DNA of 64,000 nucleotides from Chitiniphilus shinanonensis DSM 23277 (lineage in GTDB: Bacteria > Pseudomonadota > Gammaproteobacteria > Burkholderiales > Chitinibacteraceae), in the NCBI RefSeq assembly GCF_000374805.1, contig NZ_KB895337.1:1-64000 (forward strand), read 5' to 3'. Of the stretch, positions 34,414-43,738 are shown piece after piece. Both the position numbers and the translations under genes were made by a program. A model generated the notes under the pieces. It ran no database searches. It had not been told where the DNA came from and was given only the letters and a program-made list of their open reading frames with translations. Every line of letters starts with the position of its first letter. Positions within the stretch are counted from its first letter, which is position 1.

Positions 34414-35577
34414 CTAAGCCGCCGCCAGCACCATCGCGCGGCAATCGGCCGGGGTGATGTCGCCGTGTTCGCCCAGCTTGAGGCGCTGGTGACGGGTCAG
34501 CTGCATTTCCACGCCGGCGGCGGCCGCGGCGGCGTCGTTGATGCCGTAGCCGGACAGCCGGGTCGGCAGGCCCACCGCTTCGAAGAACTCGCGCGTCTGC
34601 TGGATCGCCTTGCGCGCCACCGTGTCGTCGTCGCCGTCCAGTTGCCACACGCGGCGGCCGTACTGCGCCAGCTTGGCGCGCTTGGCGTCGAGCTTGTACT
34701 GCAACAGGCTGGGCAGGGCGATCGCCAGCGTCTGCGCGTGGTCCAGGCCGTAGAGCACGGTCAGCTCGTGGCCGATGGCGTGCGAGGCCCAGTCCAGCGG
34801 CTGGCCCAGCGGCACCAGCCCGAACATCGCCTGGTTGGCGGCCCACATCAGGTTGGCCTGCGCGTCGTAATCCTGCTGGTTCTGACGCAGCAGCGGCGCC
34901 ACTTCCACCAGCGTGGACAGGATGCCCTCCGCCAGCCGGTCCTGCACTCGCGCCTCGGCCGGGTAGGTAAGGTACTGCTCGGTGGTGTGGACGAAGGCAT
35001 CGACCAGCCCATTGCCCAGTTGCCGCGGTGGCAGCGTGCCGATCACCGTCGGGTCGAGCACGCTGAAGCGCGGGAACACGGCCGGGTTCTTGAACGACAG
35101 CTTGTCCTGCGTCTCGCGCCGGGTGATCACGCCGGTGAAGTTGGCTTCGGAGCCGGTGGCCGGCAGCGTCAGCACGCACCCGATCGGCAGCGCGCGGTGC
35201 AACGGCGTCTTGTTACCCACGATCAGCCACGGATCGATGCCGGCATCCAGCGCCAGCGCCGCGGCGATGAACTTGCTGCCGTCCAGCACCGAGCCGCCGC
35301 CCACGCCCAGCACCCAGTCCACGCCGTGTTCCCGGCCCAGCGCCACCGCGCGCAGCAGCGTCTCGAATTCGGGATTGGCCTCGACCCCGGCGAACTCCAC
35401 CACCGGGCGGCTGCCCAGCGCCGCCATCACCTGCGCATGCACGCCGTTGCGCTTGATGCTGCCGCCGCCGTAGACCAGCAGCACGCGCGCGTCTTTGGGG
35501 ATCTCGCTGTCCAGCTGGGCGATCTGGCCCTTGCCGAAGTGCAGACGGATGGGATTGTGGAAGGTGAAGTTCTTCAT
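34414..35577 (-). CDS. yqhD: Iron-containing alcohol/aldehyde dehydrogenase YqhD
   Basis: 387 residues, the length of E. coli YqhD. N-terminal FTFHNPIRLHFGKGQI and the cofactor loop YGGGSIKRNG, then GVGGGSVLDGSKF for NADPH. Metal ligands are in GLVDAFVHTTEQY (Asp and His), WASHAIGHEL and GLDHAQTLAIA (His residues). It reduces aldehydes with NADPH, useful against lipid-derived aldehydes. Start ATG 35577 follows AGGAG. It is divergent from agaR over 565 bp. Confidence 0.9.
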   Translation of the reverse strand: MKNFTFHNPIRLHFGKGQIAQLDSEIPKDARVLLVYGGGSIKRNGVHAQVMAALGSRPVVEFAGVEANPEFETLLRAVALGREHGVDWVLGVGGGSVLDGSKFIAAALALDAGIDPWLIVGNKTPLHRALPIGCVLTLPATGSEANFTGVITRRETQDKLSFKNPAVFPRFSVLDPTVIGTLPPRQLGNGLVDAFVHTTEQYLTYPAEARVQDRLAEGILSTLVEVAPLLRQNQQDYDAQANLMWAANQAMFGLVPLGQPLDWASHAIGHELTVLYGLDHAQTLAIALPSLLQYKLDAKRAKLAQYGRRVWQLDGDDDTVARKAIQQTREFFEAVGLPTRLSGYGINDAAAAAAGVEMQLTRHQRLKLGEHGDITPADCRAMVLAAA

Positions 35578-36142
35578 GGGGTGACTCCTGGGAGCGGGCG
35601 GTGCGCGAAGCGGCCGGGCCCGCGACGAAAACGACACCGCCGCCGGCCATTGCCGGGGCCGGCGGCGCCGGAACATGCGGCTAGTCTATTGGCTTTTTTT
35701 CGTGACTGCCCGCGCCGCGGTAAATATTGCCATTTATCGGAAAAGATCGAAAGGAAAATGCCCTTCGTTCTTTTGTTCAATTTTTCTTTCGCTTGTCATA
35801 TCGGCATTGGATCGCATTGCAGCAATCGGTAGTTTTATTTCAAAAAAGGGAATTATAGATCAGGGAATTCCCTTGTTTAGTTGTTTTTGAAAATAAAAAA
35901 TCAATGATAAACAGTATGTTGCATGTTTTTCGACTAAACGGAATTCCAGGTAGTTTTACAAGACGATGCGCCTGTGTGGCCACGTCGATGCGCCGGAAAC
36001 TGAAAAATATCCGGTAAACAAAGTCGAAAGTCCTTGCATTGACCGGCTTTTGTTTCCGTCCCTAAAGTGCGTCCAGCAAACCGCCCCTCGCTGGCCAATT
36101 CGAGCTGGCATTGCGGCGGATTGGCAAACAACGGGGACAGCA
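35578..36142. promoter_or_regulatory. AT-rich control region between yqhD and the aga operon
   Basis: 565 bp without a gene, far AT-richer than the rest of the window from 35690 to 36060. Pyrimidine-rich tracts on one or other strand (35738-35760 read on minus: TTTTCCTTTCGATCTTTTCC; 35779-35796 on plus: TTTTTCTTTCGCTTG) partly resemble the AgaR operator consensus known in E. coli. An inverted pair TTTTTCGACT (35926-35934) and AGTCGAAAG (36022-36030) may be another operator. No -35/-10 pair is certain. Confidence 0.4.
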
Positions 36143-36913
36143 ATGGATCGCGTACAGCAAAGACGTCAGCGCATCGTCCAGTACCTGCGGGAACAGGACA
36201 ATTGCCATGTCGGCGGCCTGGCCAAGGCGCTCGACGTTTCCACCGTCACCATCCGCACCGACCTCGACTACCTGGAGCAGAGCGGCTGCATCACCCGCTC
36301 CTACGGCAAGGCGGTGCTCAACCCGCACTTCGCCTTCGAGCTGGATTTCCGCGAGAAGGAAAAGGTGCGCAGCGAAGCCAAGCAGTTGATCGGTCGCGCC
36401 GCTGCGCAACTGGTGAATGACGGCGACGCGCTGATCATCGATTCCGGCTCCACCGTGGGTTTCGTGCCGCGCTACGTGGATCCGGGCAAGCGCTGCACGC
36501 TGATGACCAACGCCCTCAACCTCGCCAACGAGTTGGTGGGCGACACCCGCTTCGAACTGATGATGACCGGCGGCACCCTGCGCGCCGATTCGTACTCGCT
36601 GTGCGGCCCCATCGCCGAGCAGGCGGTGCGGCTGCATCACTTCGACACGCTGTTCATCGGTGCCGACGGCATCGACCTCAAGGCCGGCGTCACCACCACC
36701 AACGACCAGGACGCCCAGCTCAACCGGGCGATGCTCGAAGTCGCCGACAAGGTGGTGCTGCTGGCGGATTCCAGCAAGTTCGGCCGGCGCGGCTTCTGCG
36801 TGATCTGTTCCCTGCCCCAGGTGCACACCCTCATCACCGACCGGGGCATTTCCGATGAATACCGACGTGCGCTGACGCTGTCCGGCGTCAACGTCATCGT
36901 GGCCGACGAATAA
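36143..36913 (+). CDS. agaR: DeoR-family repressor AgaR of GalNAc genes
   Basis: 256 residues. N-terminal DeoR helix-turn-helix (RRQRIVQYLREQDNCHVGGLAKALDVSTVTIRTDLDYLE, given as its ends at 8 and 46). A sugar-phosphate-binding DeoR C-terminal domain follows with DGDALIIDSGSTV and FIGADGID, then DSSKFGRRGF. It stands first in the aga gene row, 17 bp before agaZ, as in E. coli. It probably represses the operon until an amino-sugar phosphate binds. Confidence 0.9.
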   Translation: MDRVQQRRQRIVQYLREQDNCHVGGLAKALDVSTVTIRTDLDYLEQSGCITRSYGKAVLNPHFAFELDFREKEKVRSEAKQLIGRAAAQLVNDGDALIIDSGSTVGFVPRYVDPGKRCTLMTNALNLANELVGDTRFELMMTGGTLRADSYSLCGPIAEQAVRLHHFDTLFIGADGIDLKAGVTTTNDQDAQLNRAMLEVADKVVLLADSSKFGRRGFCVICSLPQVHTLITDRGISDEYRRALTLSGVNVIVADE

Positions 36914-36930
36914 ACATAGGAGTCCTCGTC

Positions 36931-38238
36931 ATGAGCCTGTTGCTCGACATCATCCGCCATCACAAAGCCGGCCACGCCACCGGCATCTATTCCGTCTGCT
37001 CGGCGCACCCGCTGGTGCTGGAAGCCGCCCTGCGCCAGGGCCTGGAGGACGACAGCCCGATCCTGATCGAGGCCACCTCCAACCAGGTCAACCAGTTCGG
37101 CGGCTACACCGGGATGAAACCGGCCGACTTCCGCGACTTCGTGTCCGGGCTGGCGGACAAGACCGGCTTTGCCCGTGACCGGCTGATCCTGGGCGGTGAC
37201 CATCTCGGCCCCAATGTGTGGAAGAAGGCGCCCGCCACCGAGGCGATGGCGCTGGCCGGCGACATGGTGCGCGAATACGTGCGGGCCGGGTTCCGCAAGA
37301 TCCACCTCGATTGCTCGATGTCATGCGCCGGCGATCCGCTGCCGCTGTCCGACGCCGTGGTGGCCGAGCGCGCCGCGCAGCTGTGCCGCATCTGCGAGGA
37401 CACCTGGCGCGAAGTCGGCGGCGATGCGCCGGTCTACGTGATCGGCACCGAAGTGCCGGTGCCCGGCGGCGCCAACGAGGAACTGGGCGAACTGGAAGTG
37501 ACCTCGCCCGAGGCCGCGCGCCAGACGCTGGCGGTGCACCGCGAGGTGTTCGCCGCCGCCGGGCTGGCGGATGCCTTCGAGCGCGCCATCGCCATGGTGG
37601 TGCAGCCCGGCGTCGAGTTCGACCACCACAAGGTGGTGGCGTACCAACCGGCCAAGGCCACCGCGCTCAGCGCCTTCATCGTCGGCGAGCCGCTGGTGTA
37701 CGAAGCGCACTCCACCGACTACCAGAGCGAAACCGCGCTGACCGAGCTGGTGCGCGACCACTTCGCCATCCTCAAGGTGGGACCGGGCCTGACCTTCGCC
37801 ATGCGCGAGGCGCTGTACGCACTGGACCAGATCGAGCGCGAGACCATCGGCGAATTCGGCGCGTCGCACCTCAAGGACACCCTCACCCAGGTGATGCAGG
37901 AAGAACCCGACTACTGGCTGCCGTACTACAGCCAGCCCGGCCACCAGCAATACCTGGATCGCAACTACAGCTTCTCCGACCGCATCCGCTACTACTGGCC
38001 GCATCCCAAGGTGGTGGCCGCGCAGCAGACCCTGTTCGCCAACCTGGCGCGCCAGCCGCTGCTGATGACCCTGGTCAGCCAGTACCTGCCCGAACAGGCG
38101 CGCAAGGTGGCCGAAGGCCGGCTGCCCGCCAGCGCCGAGGCGCTGGTGATCGACAAGGTGATGGAGGTGACGCGCAGCTATGCCCGCGCCTGCGGCATGG
38201 CCGGCACCGCAGCCGCCCGGGAACGGAGGGTCGCGTGA
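36931..38238 (+). CDS. agaZ: Tagatose-1,6-bisphosphate aldolase subunit AgaZ/GatZ
   Basis: 435 residues. Typical GatZ/KbaZ sequence: GIYSVCSAHPLVLEAAL, EATSNQVNQFGGYTGMKP, ILGGDHLGPNVW and IHLDCSMSCAGDP. Family knowledge: it is the non-catalytic, stabilising subunit of the class II aldolase; the catalytic subunit (KbaY/AgaY) is not in this window. ATG 36931 follows AGGAG. The stop overlaps the agaS start (TGATG). Confidence 0.9.
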   Translation: MSLLLDIIRHHKAGHATGIYSVCSAHPLVLEAALRQGLEDDSPILIEATSNQVNQFGGYTGMKPADFRDFVSGLADKTGFARDRLILGGDHLGPNVWKKAPATEAMALAGDMVREYVRAGFRKIHLDCSMSCAGDPLPLSDAVVAERAAQLCRICEDTWREVGGDAPVYVIGTEVPVPGGANEELGELEVTSPEAARQTLAVHREVFAAAGLADAFERAIAMVVQPGVEFDHHKVVAYQPAKATALSAFIVGEPLVYEAHSTDYQSETALTELVRDHFAILKVGPGLTFAMREALYALDQIERETIGEFGASHLKDTLTQVMQEEPDYWLPYYSQPGHQQYLDRNYSFSDRIRYYWPHPKVVAAQQTLFANLARQPLLMTLVSQYLPEQARKVAEGRLPASAEALVIDKVMEVTRSYARACGMAGTAAARERRVA

Positions 38239-39389
38239 TGCGCTACCTCGACCGCACCGTCGATTGGCTGGCCGCGCACGGCGCCAGCCATACCGCCCGC
38301 GAAATCAGCCAGCAGCCCCGCCTGTGGCGCGAACTGGGCGGATCGCTGACCGCGCAGGAGCCGGATTGGGCGCCGTGGCTGCACGCCATCCTGAAGACCC
38401 CGCAGCTGCGCATCCTGCTGTGCGGCGCCGGCACCTCGGCCTTCGCCGGCCGCGCGCTGGCGCCGTTGCTGCGCGAACGCACCGGGCGCCGGGTGGAGGC
38501 CGTGGCCACCACCGACATCGTCGCCAACCCGAGAGCCTGGTTGGACCCGCGCCTGCCCACGCTGCTGGTGTCGTTCGCCCGTTCCGGCAACAGCCCGGAA
38601 AGCGTGGCGGCGGTGGAGCTGGCCGACCAGTTGCTGCCCGACTGCCATCACCTGGTGCTGACCTGCAACCCGGACGGCGCACTGGCGCAGCGGGCGCTGC
38701 GCGGCGAACGCACCTACGCGGTGCTGATGCCCGACGGCGCCAACGACCAGAGCTTCGCCATGACCTCCAGCTTCAGCTGCATGTACTTGGCGGCGCTGGC
38801 GCTGCTGGGCGGCTATCCGCTGGCCGAGGTGCGCAGCCGGACCGAGGCGGTGGCGGCGCTGTGCGAAGCCCGCCTGGCGCAGTGGCCGCATTTGGCCCGC
38901 GACCTGGCCGACCGTGGCCTGCGGCGCGTGGTCTACCTGGGCAGCGGCAGCCTGGCCGGCCTGGCCGAAGAGGCGGCGCTCAAGCTGCTGGAGCTGAGCG
39001 CCGGCCACCTCGCCACCCGCTTCGATACCCCCCTCGGCGTGCGTCACGGCCCCAAGTTCATGATCGACCGCGACACCTGCGTGGTGATGTTCCTGTCGTC
39101 CCAGCCCTACGTGCGGCGCTACGACGACGACTTCCACGCCGAACTGCTGCGCGACGGCATTGCGCGCCGGGTGATCGCGCTGCGCCCGGACGGCGACGAC
39201 GCGCTGTCGGCGCCGCTGGCCGACGCCGACGACCTGTGGCTGGCGCTGCCGTACCTGTTGTTCGCCCAGCTGCTCGCTTTCGAATGCTCGCTGGCGCAGG
39301 GCCTCACCCCCGACAACCCGTGCCCGACCGGCGAGGTGAATCGCGTGGTGCAGGGCGTGACCATCCATCCCTGGGGCGCCCGACCATGA
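38238..39389 (+). CDS. agaS: Galactosamine-6-phosphate deaminase/isomerase AgaS
   Basis: 383 residues. Two SIS domains (about 45-200 and 215-360): LLCGAGTSAFAGRAL, LLVSFARSGNSPES, then VVYLGSGSLAGLAEEAALKLLEL and RHGPKFMID. It converts galactosamine 6-phosphate to tagatose 6-phosphate with release of ammonia. Start overlaps agaZ stop. Length matches E. coli AgaS. Confidence 0.92.
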   Translation: MRYLDRTVDWLAAHGASHTAREISQQPRLWRELGGSLTAQEPDWAPWLHAILKTPQLRILLCGAGTSAFAGRALAPLLRERTGRRVEAVATTDIVANPRAWLDPRLPTLLVSFARSGNSPESVAAVELADQLLPDCHHLVLTCNPDGALAQRALRGERTYAVLMPDGANDQSFAMTSSFSCMYLAALALLGGYPLAEVRSRTEAVAALCEARLAQWPHLARDLADRGLRRVVYLGSGSLAGLAEEAALKLLELSAGHLATRFDTPLGVRHGPKFMIDRDTCVVMFLSSQPYVRRYDDDFHAELLRDGIARRVIALRPDGDDALSAPLADADDLWLALPYLLFAQLLAFECSLAQGLTPDNPCPTGEVNRVVQGVTIHPWGARP

Positions 39390-39504
39390 GCCCGCGATCC
39401 ACCTTCGCCGATCGATGGCGCCCGGACGCCCGCCGTGTCCGGGGCGCCTGCGGCCCCACCGTCATCCGCCACCGCCCACCATGCGCCCCGCGCGGGAGAA
39501 CACC

Positions 39505-39978
39505 ATGCCGAACATCCTTCTGACCCGTATCGACAACCGCCTGGTGCACGGCCAGGTGGGCGTCACCTGGACCGGCAGCCTGGGTGCCAACCTGATCCTG
39601 GTCGCCAACGATCAGGTCGCCGCCGACCCGGTGCAGCAGAACCTGATGGACATGGTGGTGGCCGAGGGCGTGCAGACCCGCTACTTCAGCCTGGCCAAGA
39701 CCATCGAGGTGATCCACAAGGCGGCGGACCGCCAGAAGATCCTGATCGTCTGCAAGACGCCGCAGGACGTGCTGACCCTGGTGCGGGGCGGCGTACCGAT
39801 CACGTTTGTCAACGTCGGCAACATGCATTTCGCCGAAGGCAAACGCCAGATCCACAAGACGGTGTCGGTGGACGACGCCGATGTGGCGACGTTCCGCGAA
39901 CTGACCGCGCTGGGCGTCACTTGCGAGATCCGCCGCGTCCCCGACGAGGCCGGCGAACTCGTTTCCAAGCTGATCTGA
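39505..39978 (+). CDS. agaV: PTS GalNAc-specific EIIB (mannose family)
   Basis: 157 residues, same as E. coli AgaV. The phosphorylated His is His15 in RIDNRLVHGQVGVTW. The remainder fits the mannose/sorbose IIB fold (LIVCKTPQDVLTLVRGG, ITFVNVGNMHF). ATG 39505 follows GGGAG. It takes phosphate from EIIA and passes it to the sugar during uptake by IIC/IID. Confidence 0.92.
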   Translation: MPNILLTRIDNRLVHGQVGVTWTGSLGANLILVANDQVAADPVQQNLMDMVVAEGVQTRYFSLAKTIEVIHKAADRQKILIVCKTPQDVLTLVRGGVPITFVNVGNMHFAEGKRQIHKTVSVDDADVATFRELTALGVTCEIRRVPDEAGELVSKLI

Positions 39979-39997
39979 CCTGGGAGGGGTAACAAAA

Positions 39998-40771
39998 ATG
40001 TTAGTCGACGCGCTATTGATCGCGCTGCTGGCGGGCCTGGCGGGGGTGGACCTGTTCGACGGGTTGACCCACTTCCACCGCCCGGTGGTGCTCGGCCCGC
40101 TGGTGGGCCTGATTCTGGGGGACGTCCAGACCGGCCTGCTGGTCGGCGGCACGCTGGAGCTGGTGTGGATGGGCATGGTGCCGCTGGCCGGCGCCCAGCC
40201 CCCCAACGTGGTGATCGGCGGCGTGATCGGCACCGCCTTCGCCATCCTGACCAAGGCCGATCCCAAGGTGGCGATCGGGGTGGCGGTGCCGTTCTCGATC
40301 GCCGTGCAGGGCTGCATCACCGTCCTGTTCACCGTGTTCTCGCCGATGATGCACAAGTGCGACGAGATGGTGAAACGCGGCAACTGGCGCGGCGTGGAAT
40401 ACGTGAACTACCTGGGCATGGGCATCCTGTTCTGCTTCTACTTCATCGTCGCCTTCCTGCCGATCTACTTCGGCGCCGACGCCGCCGGCGCCATGGTCAA
40501 GGCCGCGCCGCAATGGGTGCTGGACGGCCTGTCGGTGGCCGGCGGCATGATGCCCGCCATCGGCTTCGCCCTGCTGATGAAGATCATGCTCAACAAAAAC
40601 TACGTCGCGTATTTCATCCTGGGCTTCGTCGCCGTCACCTACCTCAAGCTGCCGATCCTGGCGATCGCCCTGGGCGCGCTGGCGATCGCGATGATCGACT
40701 TCTTCAACGGCAACCGCGCGCAACCGCAGCCGGCCGCCACCCGCGATGCGGAGGTGCAAGATGGCATTTAA
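39998..40771 (+). CDS. agaW: PTS GalNAc EIIC membrane component
   Basis: 257 residues, mostly hydrophobic, about seven to ten helices. Mannose-family IIC sequence: GLTHFHRPVVLGPLVGLILGD, GGTLELVWMGMVPLAGAQPPN, and later IGFALLMKIM. Sugar-conducting channel together with IID. It overlaps the IID start by 11 bp. Confidence 0.92.
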   Translation: MLVDALLIALLAGLAGVDLFDGLTHFHRPVVLGPLVGLILGDVQTGLLVGGTLELVWMGMVPLAGAQPPNVVIGGVIGTAFAILTKADPKVAIGVAVPFSIAVQGCITVLFTVFSPMMHKCDEMVKRGNWRGVEYVNYLGMGILFCFYFIVAFLPIYFGADAAGAMVKAAPQWVLDGLSVAGGMMPAIGFALLMKIMLNKNYVAYFILGFVAVTYLKLPILAIALGALAIAMIDFFNGNRAQPQPAATRDAEVQDGI

Positions 40772-41654
40772 CGATTCCGACGCGGCCCTGGTCGCCAAGG
40801 CCGACCAGCGCATGGAACAGGCGCTGGCCACCCGCACCGTCGAACGCGACGACTACCTCGACACCACCCCGGCCGAGCCGCTGTCCAACCGCGACATCAA
40901 CCGCATGGCGGTGCGCTCGCTGGCCTTGCAGGCCTCGTTCAACTACGAGCGGATGCAGGCCGGCGGCTGGCTGTACACGCTGATTCCGGCCCTGCGCAAG
41001 ATCCACAAGAACCCGGAAGACCTGTCGAACTCGATGAAGATGCACCTCGAATTCATCAACGTGCACCCGTTCGACGTCACCTTCCTCTCCGGCCTGGTGC
41101 TGGCCATGGAGCAGAACAAGGAGAAGCTCTCCACCATCCGCGCGGTGAAGGTGGCGCTGATGGGGCCGCTGGGCGGCATCGGCGACGCCATGTTCTGGCT
41201 GACCTGGCTGCCGATCTGCGCCGGCATCGGCGCCGCGCTGGCGCTGGAGGGCAGCCTGTTCGGGCCCATCGTGTTCCTGCTGCTGTTCAACGCGCTGCAC
41301 TTCGGCCTGCGTTTCGGCCTGGCCCACTACGGCTACCGCGCCGGCCTGGGCGCGATCAGCGCGCTCAAGAGCAGCACCAAAAAGATCTCCCACGCCGCGT
41401 CCATCGTCGGCATGACGGTGATCGGCGCGCTGGTGGCGTCCTACGTGCGGCTGAGCACCCCGCTGGAGATCCACGCCGGCCAGGCCAGGATCGCCTTGCA
41501 GGAAGGCGTGCTCGACAAGCTGATGCCCAACCTGCTGCCGCTGGCGTTCACCCTGGCGATGTACGGGCTGATGAAGAAAGGCTACTCCCCGGTGAAGCTG
41601 ATCGCCCTGACCGTGCTGATCGGCCTGGCGGGCAAGTTCTTCGGGGTGCTGTGA
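40761..41654 (+). CDS. agaE: PTS GalNAc EIID membrane component
   Basis: 297 residues, beginning at ATG 40761 after GGAGG. Soluble N-terminus and several C-terminal helices. Typical IID segments: LQASFNYERMQAGGWLYTLIPALRKI, FINVHPFDVTFLSGLVLAMEQ, and ALMGPLGGIGDAMFWLTWLPI. Partner of IIC. The next operon gene is separated from it by a 200-bp gap filled by an inverted repeat doublet. Confidence 0.92.
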   Translation: MAFNDSDAALVAKADQRMEQALATRTVERDDYLDTTPAEPLSNRDINRMAVRSLALQASFNYERMQAGGWLYTLIPALRKIHKNPEDLSNSMKMHLEFINVHPFDVTFLSGLVLAMEQNKEKLSTIRAVKVALMGPLGGIGDAMFWLTWLPICAGIGAALALEGSLFGPIVFLLLFNALHFGLRFGLAHYGYRAGLGAISALKSSTKKISHAASIVGMTVIGALVASYVRLSTPLEIHAGQARIALQEGVLDKLMPNLLPLAFTLAMYGLMKKGYSPVKLIALTVLIGLAGKFFGVL

Positions 41655-41661
41655 TCGTTTT

Positions 41662-41803
41662 GAACCCCACACCTTGAACCACAGAGGACACAGAGAGCAC
41701 AGAGAACACCATGAGCAACGGCGGATCCCATACGTTGCTTGTAGGTTTTCTCCGTGACCCCTCCGTGTTCTCCGTGTCCTCTGTGGTTCAAGGTGTGGGG
41801 TTC
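41662..41803. repeat. Inverted doublet of repeat family A, copy 2, inside the aga operon
   Basis: Arms 41662-41709 and 41765-41803 are inverted copies. Positions 41662-41691 pair perfectly with 41774-41803 (30 bp). Core GAACCCCACACCTTGAACCA. The loop is ~55-75 nt. In the aga mRNA it would form a very stable hairpin between the IID and IIA reading frames. Confidence 0.9.
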
Positions 41804-41852
41804 CCCGGATTCGACTGACCGCGGCGCAAGGTCGCCGCAACGGAGCACAACC

Positions 41853-42284
41853 ATGATTTCCCTGATCCTCACCGGCCACGGCCGCATCGCCAGCGGCATC
41901 CACCAGGCCATCGTCCAGGTGTTCGGCCCGCAGGACGCGCTGCACGTGATCGACTTCCCCGAAGGCGTCGGCACCGCCGAGCTGGAGCGGCAATTGAGCG
42001 AAGTGCTCGACCAATGCGACGGCGACGTGGTGTTCTTCACCGACCTGCTGGGCGGCTCGCCGTTTCGCCTGGCGTCCACCCTCGCCACCGAGCGCAGCGG
42101 CACCGAAGTGATTGCCGGCATGAACCTGGCCATGTTCGCCGAGATGCTGTTCGAGCGCGACAGCGTGACCGACGCCGCCGAATTCCGCGCCCGCGCCACC
42201 GAAGCCGGGCGCAGCGGCATCACCAGTCTGGCCGAGCGCCTGCTGCGCACCCGGCCGCAACTGGAAACCGCCAGCGGCCTGTGA
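41853..42284 (+). CDS. agaF: PTS GalNAc EIIA (mannose family)
   Basis: 143 residues. The phosphorylated His is His9 in LILTGHGRIASG. FFTDLLGGSPFRLAS and EVIAGMNLAMFAEML are typical of mannose-family IIA. It accepts phosphate from HPr and passes it to AgaV. ATG 41853 follows CGGAG. It lies downstream of the repeat hairpin and may be expressed less than agaVWE. Confidence 0.9.
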   Translation: MISLILTGHGRIASGIHQAIVQVFGPQDALHVIDFPEGVGTAELERQLSEVLDQCDGDVVFFTDLLGGSPFRLASTLATERSGTEVIAGMNLAMFAEMLFERDSVTDAAEFRARATEAGRSGITSLAERLLRTRPQLETASGL

Positions 42285-42318
42285 CACCCCGCCGCCGCGC
42301 CACCAAGGAGAGGCAATC

Positions 42319-43482
42319 ATGACCGCCGACACCACGCCACAGCGCCTGAAAGCCGCGCGCGTGCTCACCACCCAGGGCTGGTTGGAACATGGCATCGTCC
42401 ATGTCGACGACGCCGGCCGTATCGCCACCGTCACCCAGGGCGGCGGCTTCGACCGCGACCTGGGCGAGCACTGGCTGCTGCCCGCGCTGGTGGACAGCCA
42501 CGTGCACGGCGCCGTGGGCTGCGACGTGATGGACGCCACCCACGACGCGCTCGACAGGATGTCCGCCCACTTCGCACAGCATGGCGTCGGTGCCTTCGCC
42601 GCCACCACCGTCACCGCCCCGGTGCCCGCCATCGAAGCCGCCATCGCCCAGGTGCGCGACAGCCTGCGCCATGGCGTGAGCGGCGCCGAAATCGTCGGCA
42701 CCTACCTGGAAGGCCCGTACTTCACCGCCAAGTGCTGCGGCGCCCACCCGGTGCCGCTGATGCGGCCCATCGACCTGGCAGAGATCGAGCGCTGGCATGC
42801 GCTGGCCGAAGGCACGCTCAACACCGTTGCGCTCGCCGCCGAAAAACCCGGCGCCGACGCCGCCATCGCCTGGCTGCGCACCCATGGCGTGCGGGTGCTG
42901 ATCGGCCATTCCGACGCCAGCTACGACGAAACCGTCGCCGCCATGCTGGCCGGCGCGCGCGGCGTGGTGCACTGCTACAACGGCATGCGCGGCCTGCACC
43001 ACCGCGACCCCGGCGTGGTCGGCGCCGGCCTCACCCGCCCCGAGGCCGACGTCGAACTGATCGCCGACGGCCACCACGTACACCACGCCGCCGCGCAGAT
43101 CGCCCTGCGCTGCGCCGGCGAGGAACGCCTGATCCTGATCACCGACGCCATGCGCGCCACCGGCATGCCCGACGGCCCCTACCGCCTGGGCGAACTGACA
43201 GTGCAGATGCACGGCGGCGTGGTCCGCACCGAAGCCGGCGGCCTGGCCGGCAGCACCCTGCACCTGCTCGACGCCGTCCAGCACGCCATGCGCTGGTTCG
43301 GCCTGCCGCTGGAACGCGCCTGGGCCCTGGCCAGCCGCAACCCCGCCCGCGCCCTGCGCCGCCCCGACCTGGGCGGCATCGCCCCAGGGCAGACGGCCAG
43401 CCTGGTGGCGCTGACGCCGGAGCTGGCGGTGAAGGGAACGTGGGTGAATGGGAGGGGGGTGTTTGAGGCGGATGGAGTGTGA
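42319..43482 (+). CDS. agaA: N-acetylgalactosamine-6-phosphate deacetylase
   Basis: 387 residues, amidohydrolase of the NagA family. Metal and substrate residues: DSHVHG (60-64), YLEGPYF, IGHSDA, HCYNGM and ITDAMRATG with the catalytic Asp. It makes galactosamine 6-phosphate for AgaS. GlcNAc-6-phosphate would be the NagA substrate; the aga context favours GalNAc. It is the last gene of the operon; 34 bp after agaF. Confidence 0.9.
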   Translation: MTADTTPQRLKAARVLTTQGWLEHGIVHVDDAGRIATVTQGGGFDRDLGEHWLLPALVDSHVHGAVGCDVMDATHDALDRMSAHFAQHGVGAFAATTVTAPVPAIEAAIAQVRDSLRHGVSGAEIVGTYLEGPYFTAKCCGAHPVPLMRPIDLAEIERWHALAEGTLNTVALAAEKPGADAAIAWLRTHGVRVLIGHSDASYDETVAAMLAGARGVVHCYNGMRGLHHRDPGVVGAGLTRPEADVELIADGHHVHHAAAQIALRCAGEERLILITDAMRATGMPDGPYRLGELTVQMHGGVVRTEAGGLAGSTLHLLDAVQHAMRWFGLPLERAWALASRNPARALRRPDLGGIAPGQTASLVALTPELAVKGTWVNGRGVFEADGV

Positions 43483-43738
43483 AACGAATGCGAGGGCTGG
43501 AGTGCGTTGCTGCCCGCGCGTTGCGGCCCTGCGTGACTACCGGCGTGGTTGCTGACCGGACTGTTGAGTTGGGCTTGCCGCGCATCCCGCACGCCCCACA
43601 TTCGGGCTGCGCCTGCCACACGCGTCCCGATCGCTTTCTCGACATCTGCGATTACGCCGCCGTAACTGCCAACCACCCCGATAGTTGCGATGACTCCTCA
43701 TCGCGCAACTTGAAGAGGAAATCAGACAACCAGCCCCT

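Noticed and set aside
36637-37305. Minus-strand open frame opposite agaR/agaZ
   Set aside because: Overlaps two well-supported genes and shows no protein signature.
43483-43738. Small gene between agaA and the YjbR gene
   Set aside because: Short frames exist on both strands, but none has a ribosome site or recognisable sequence.
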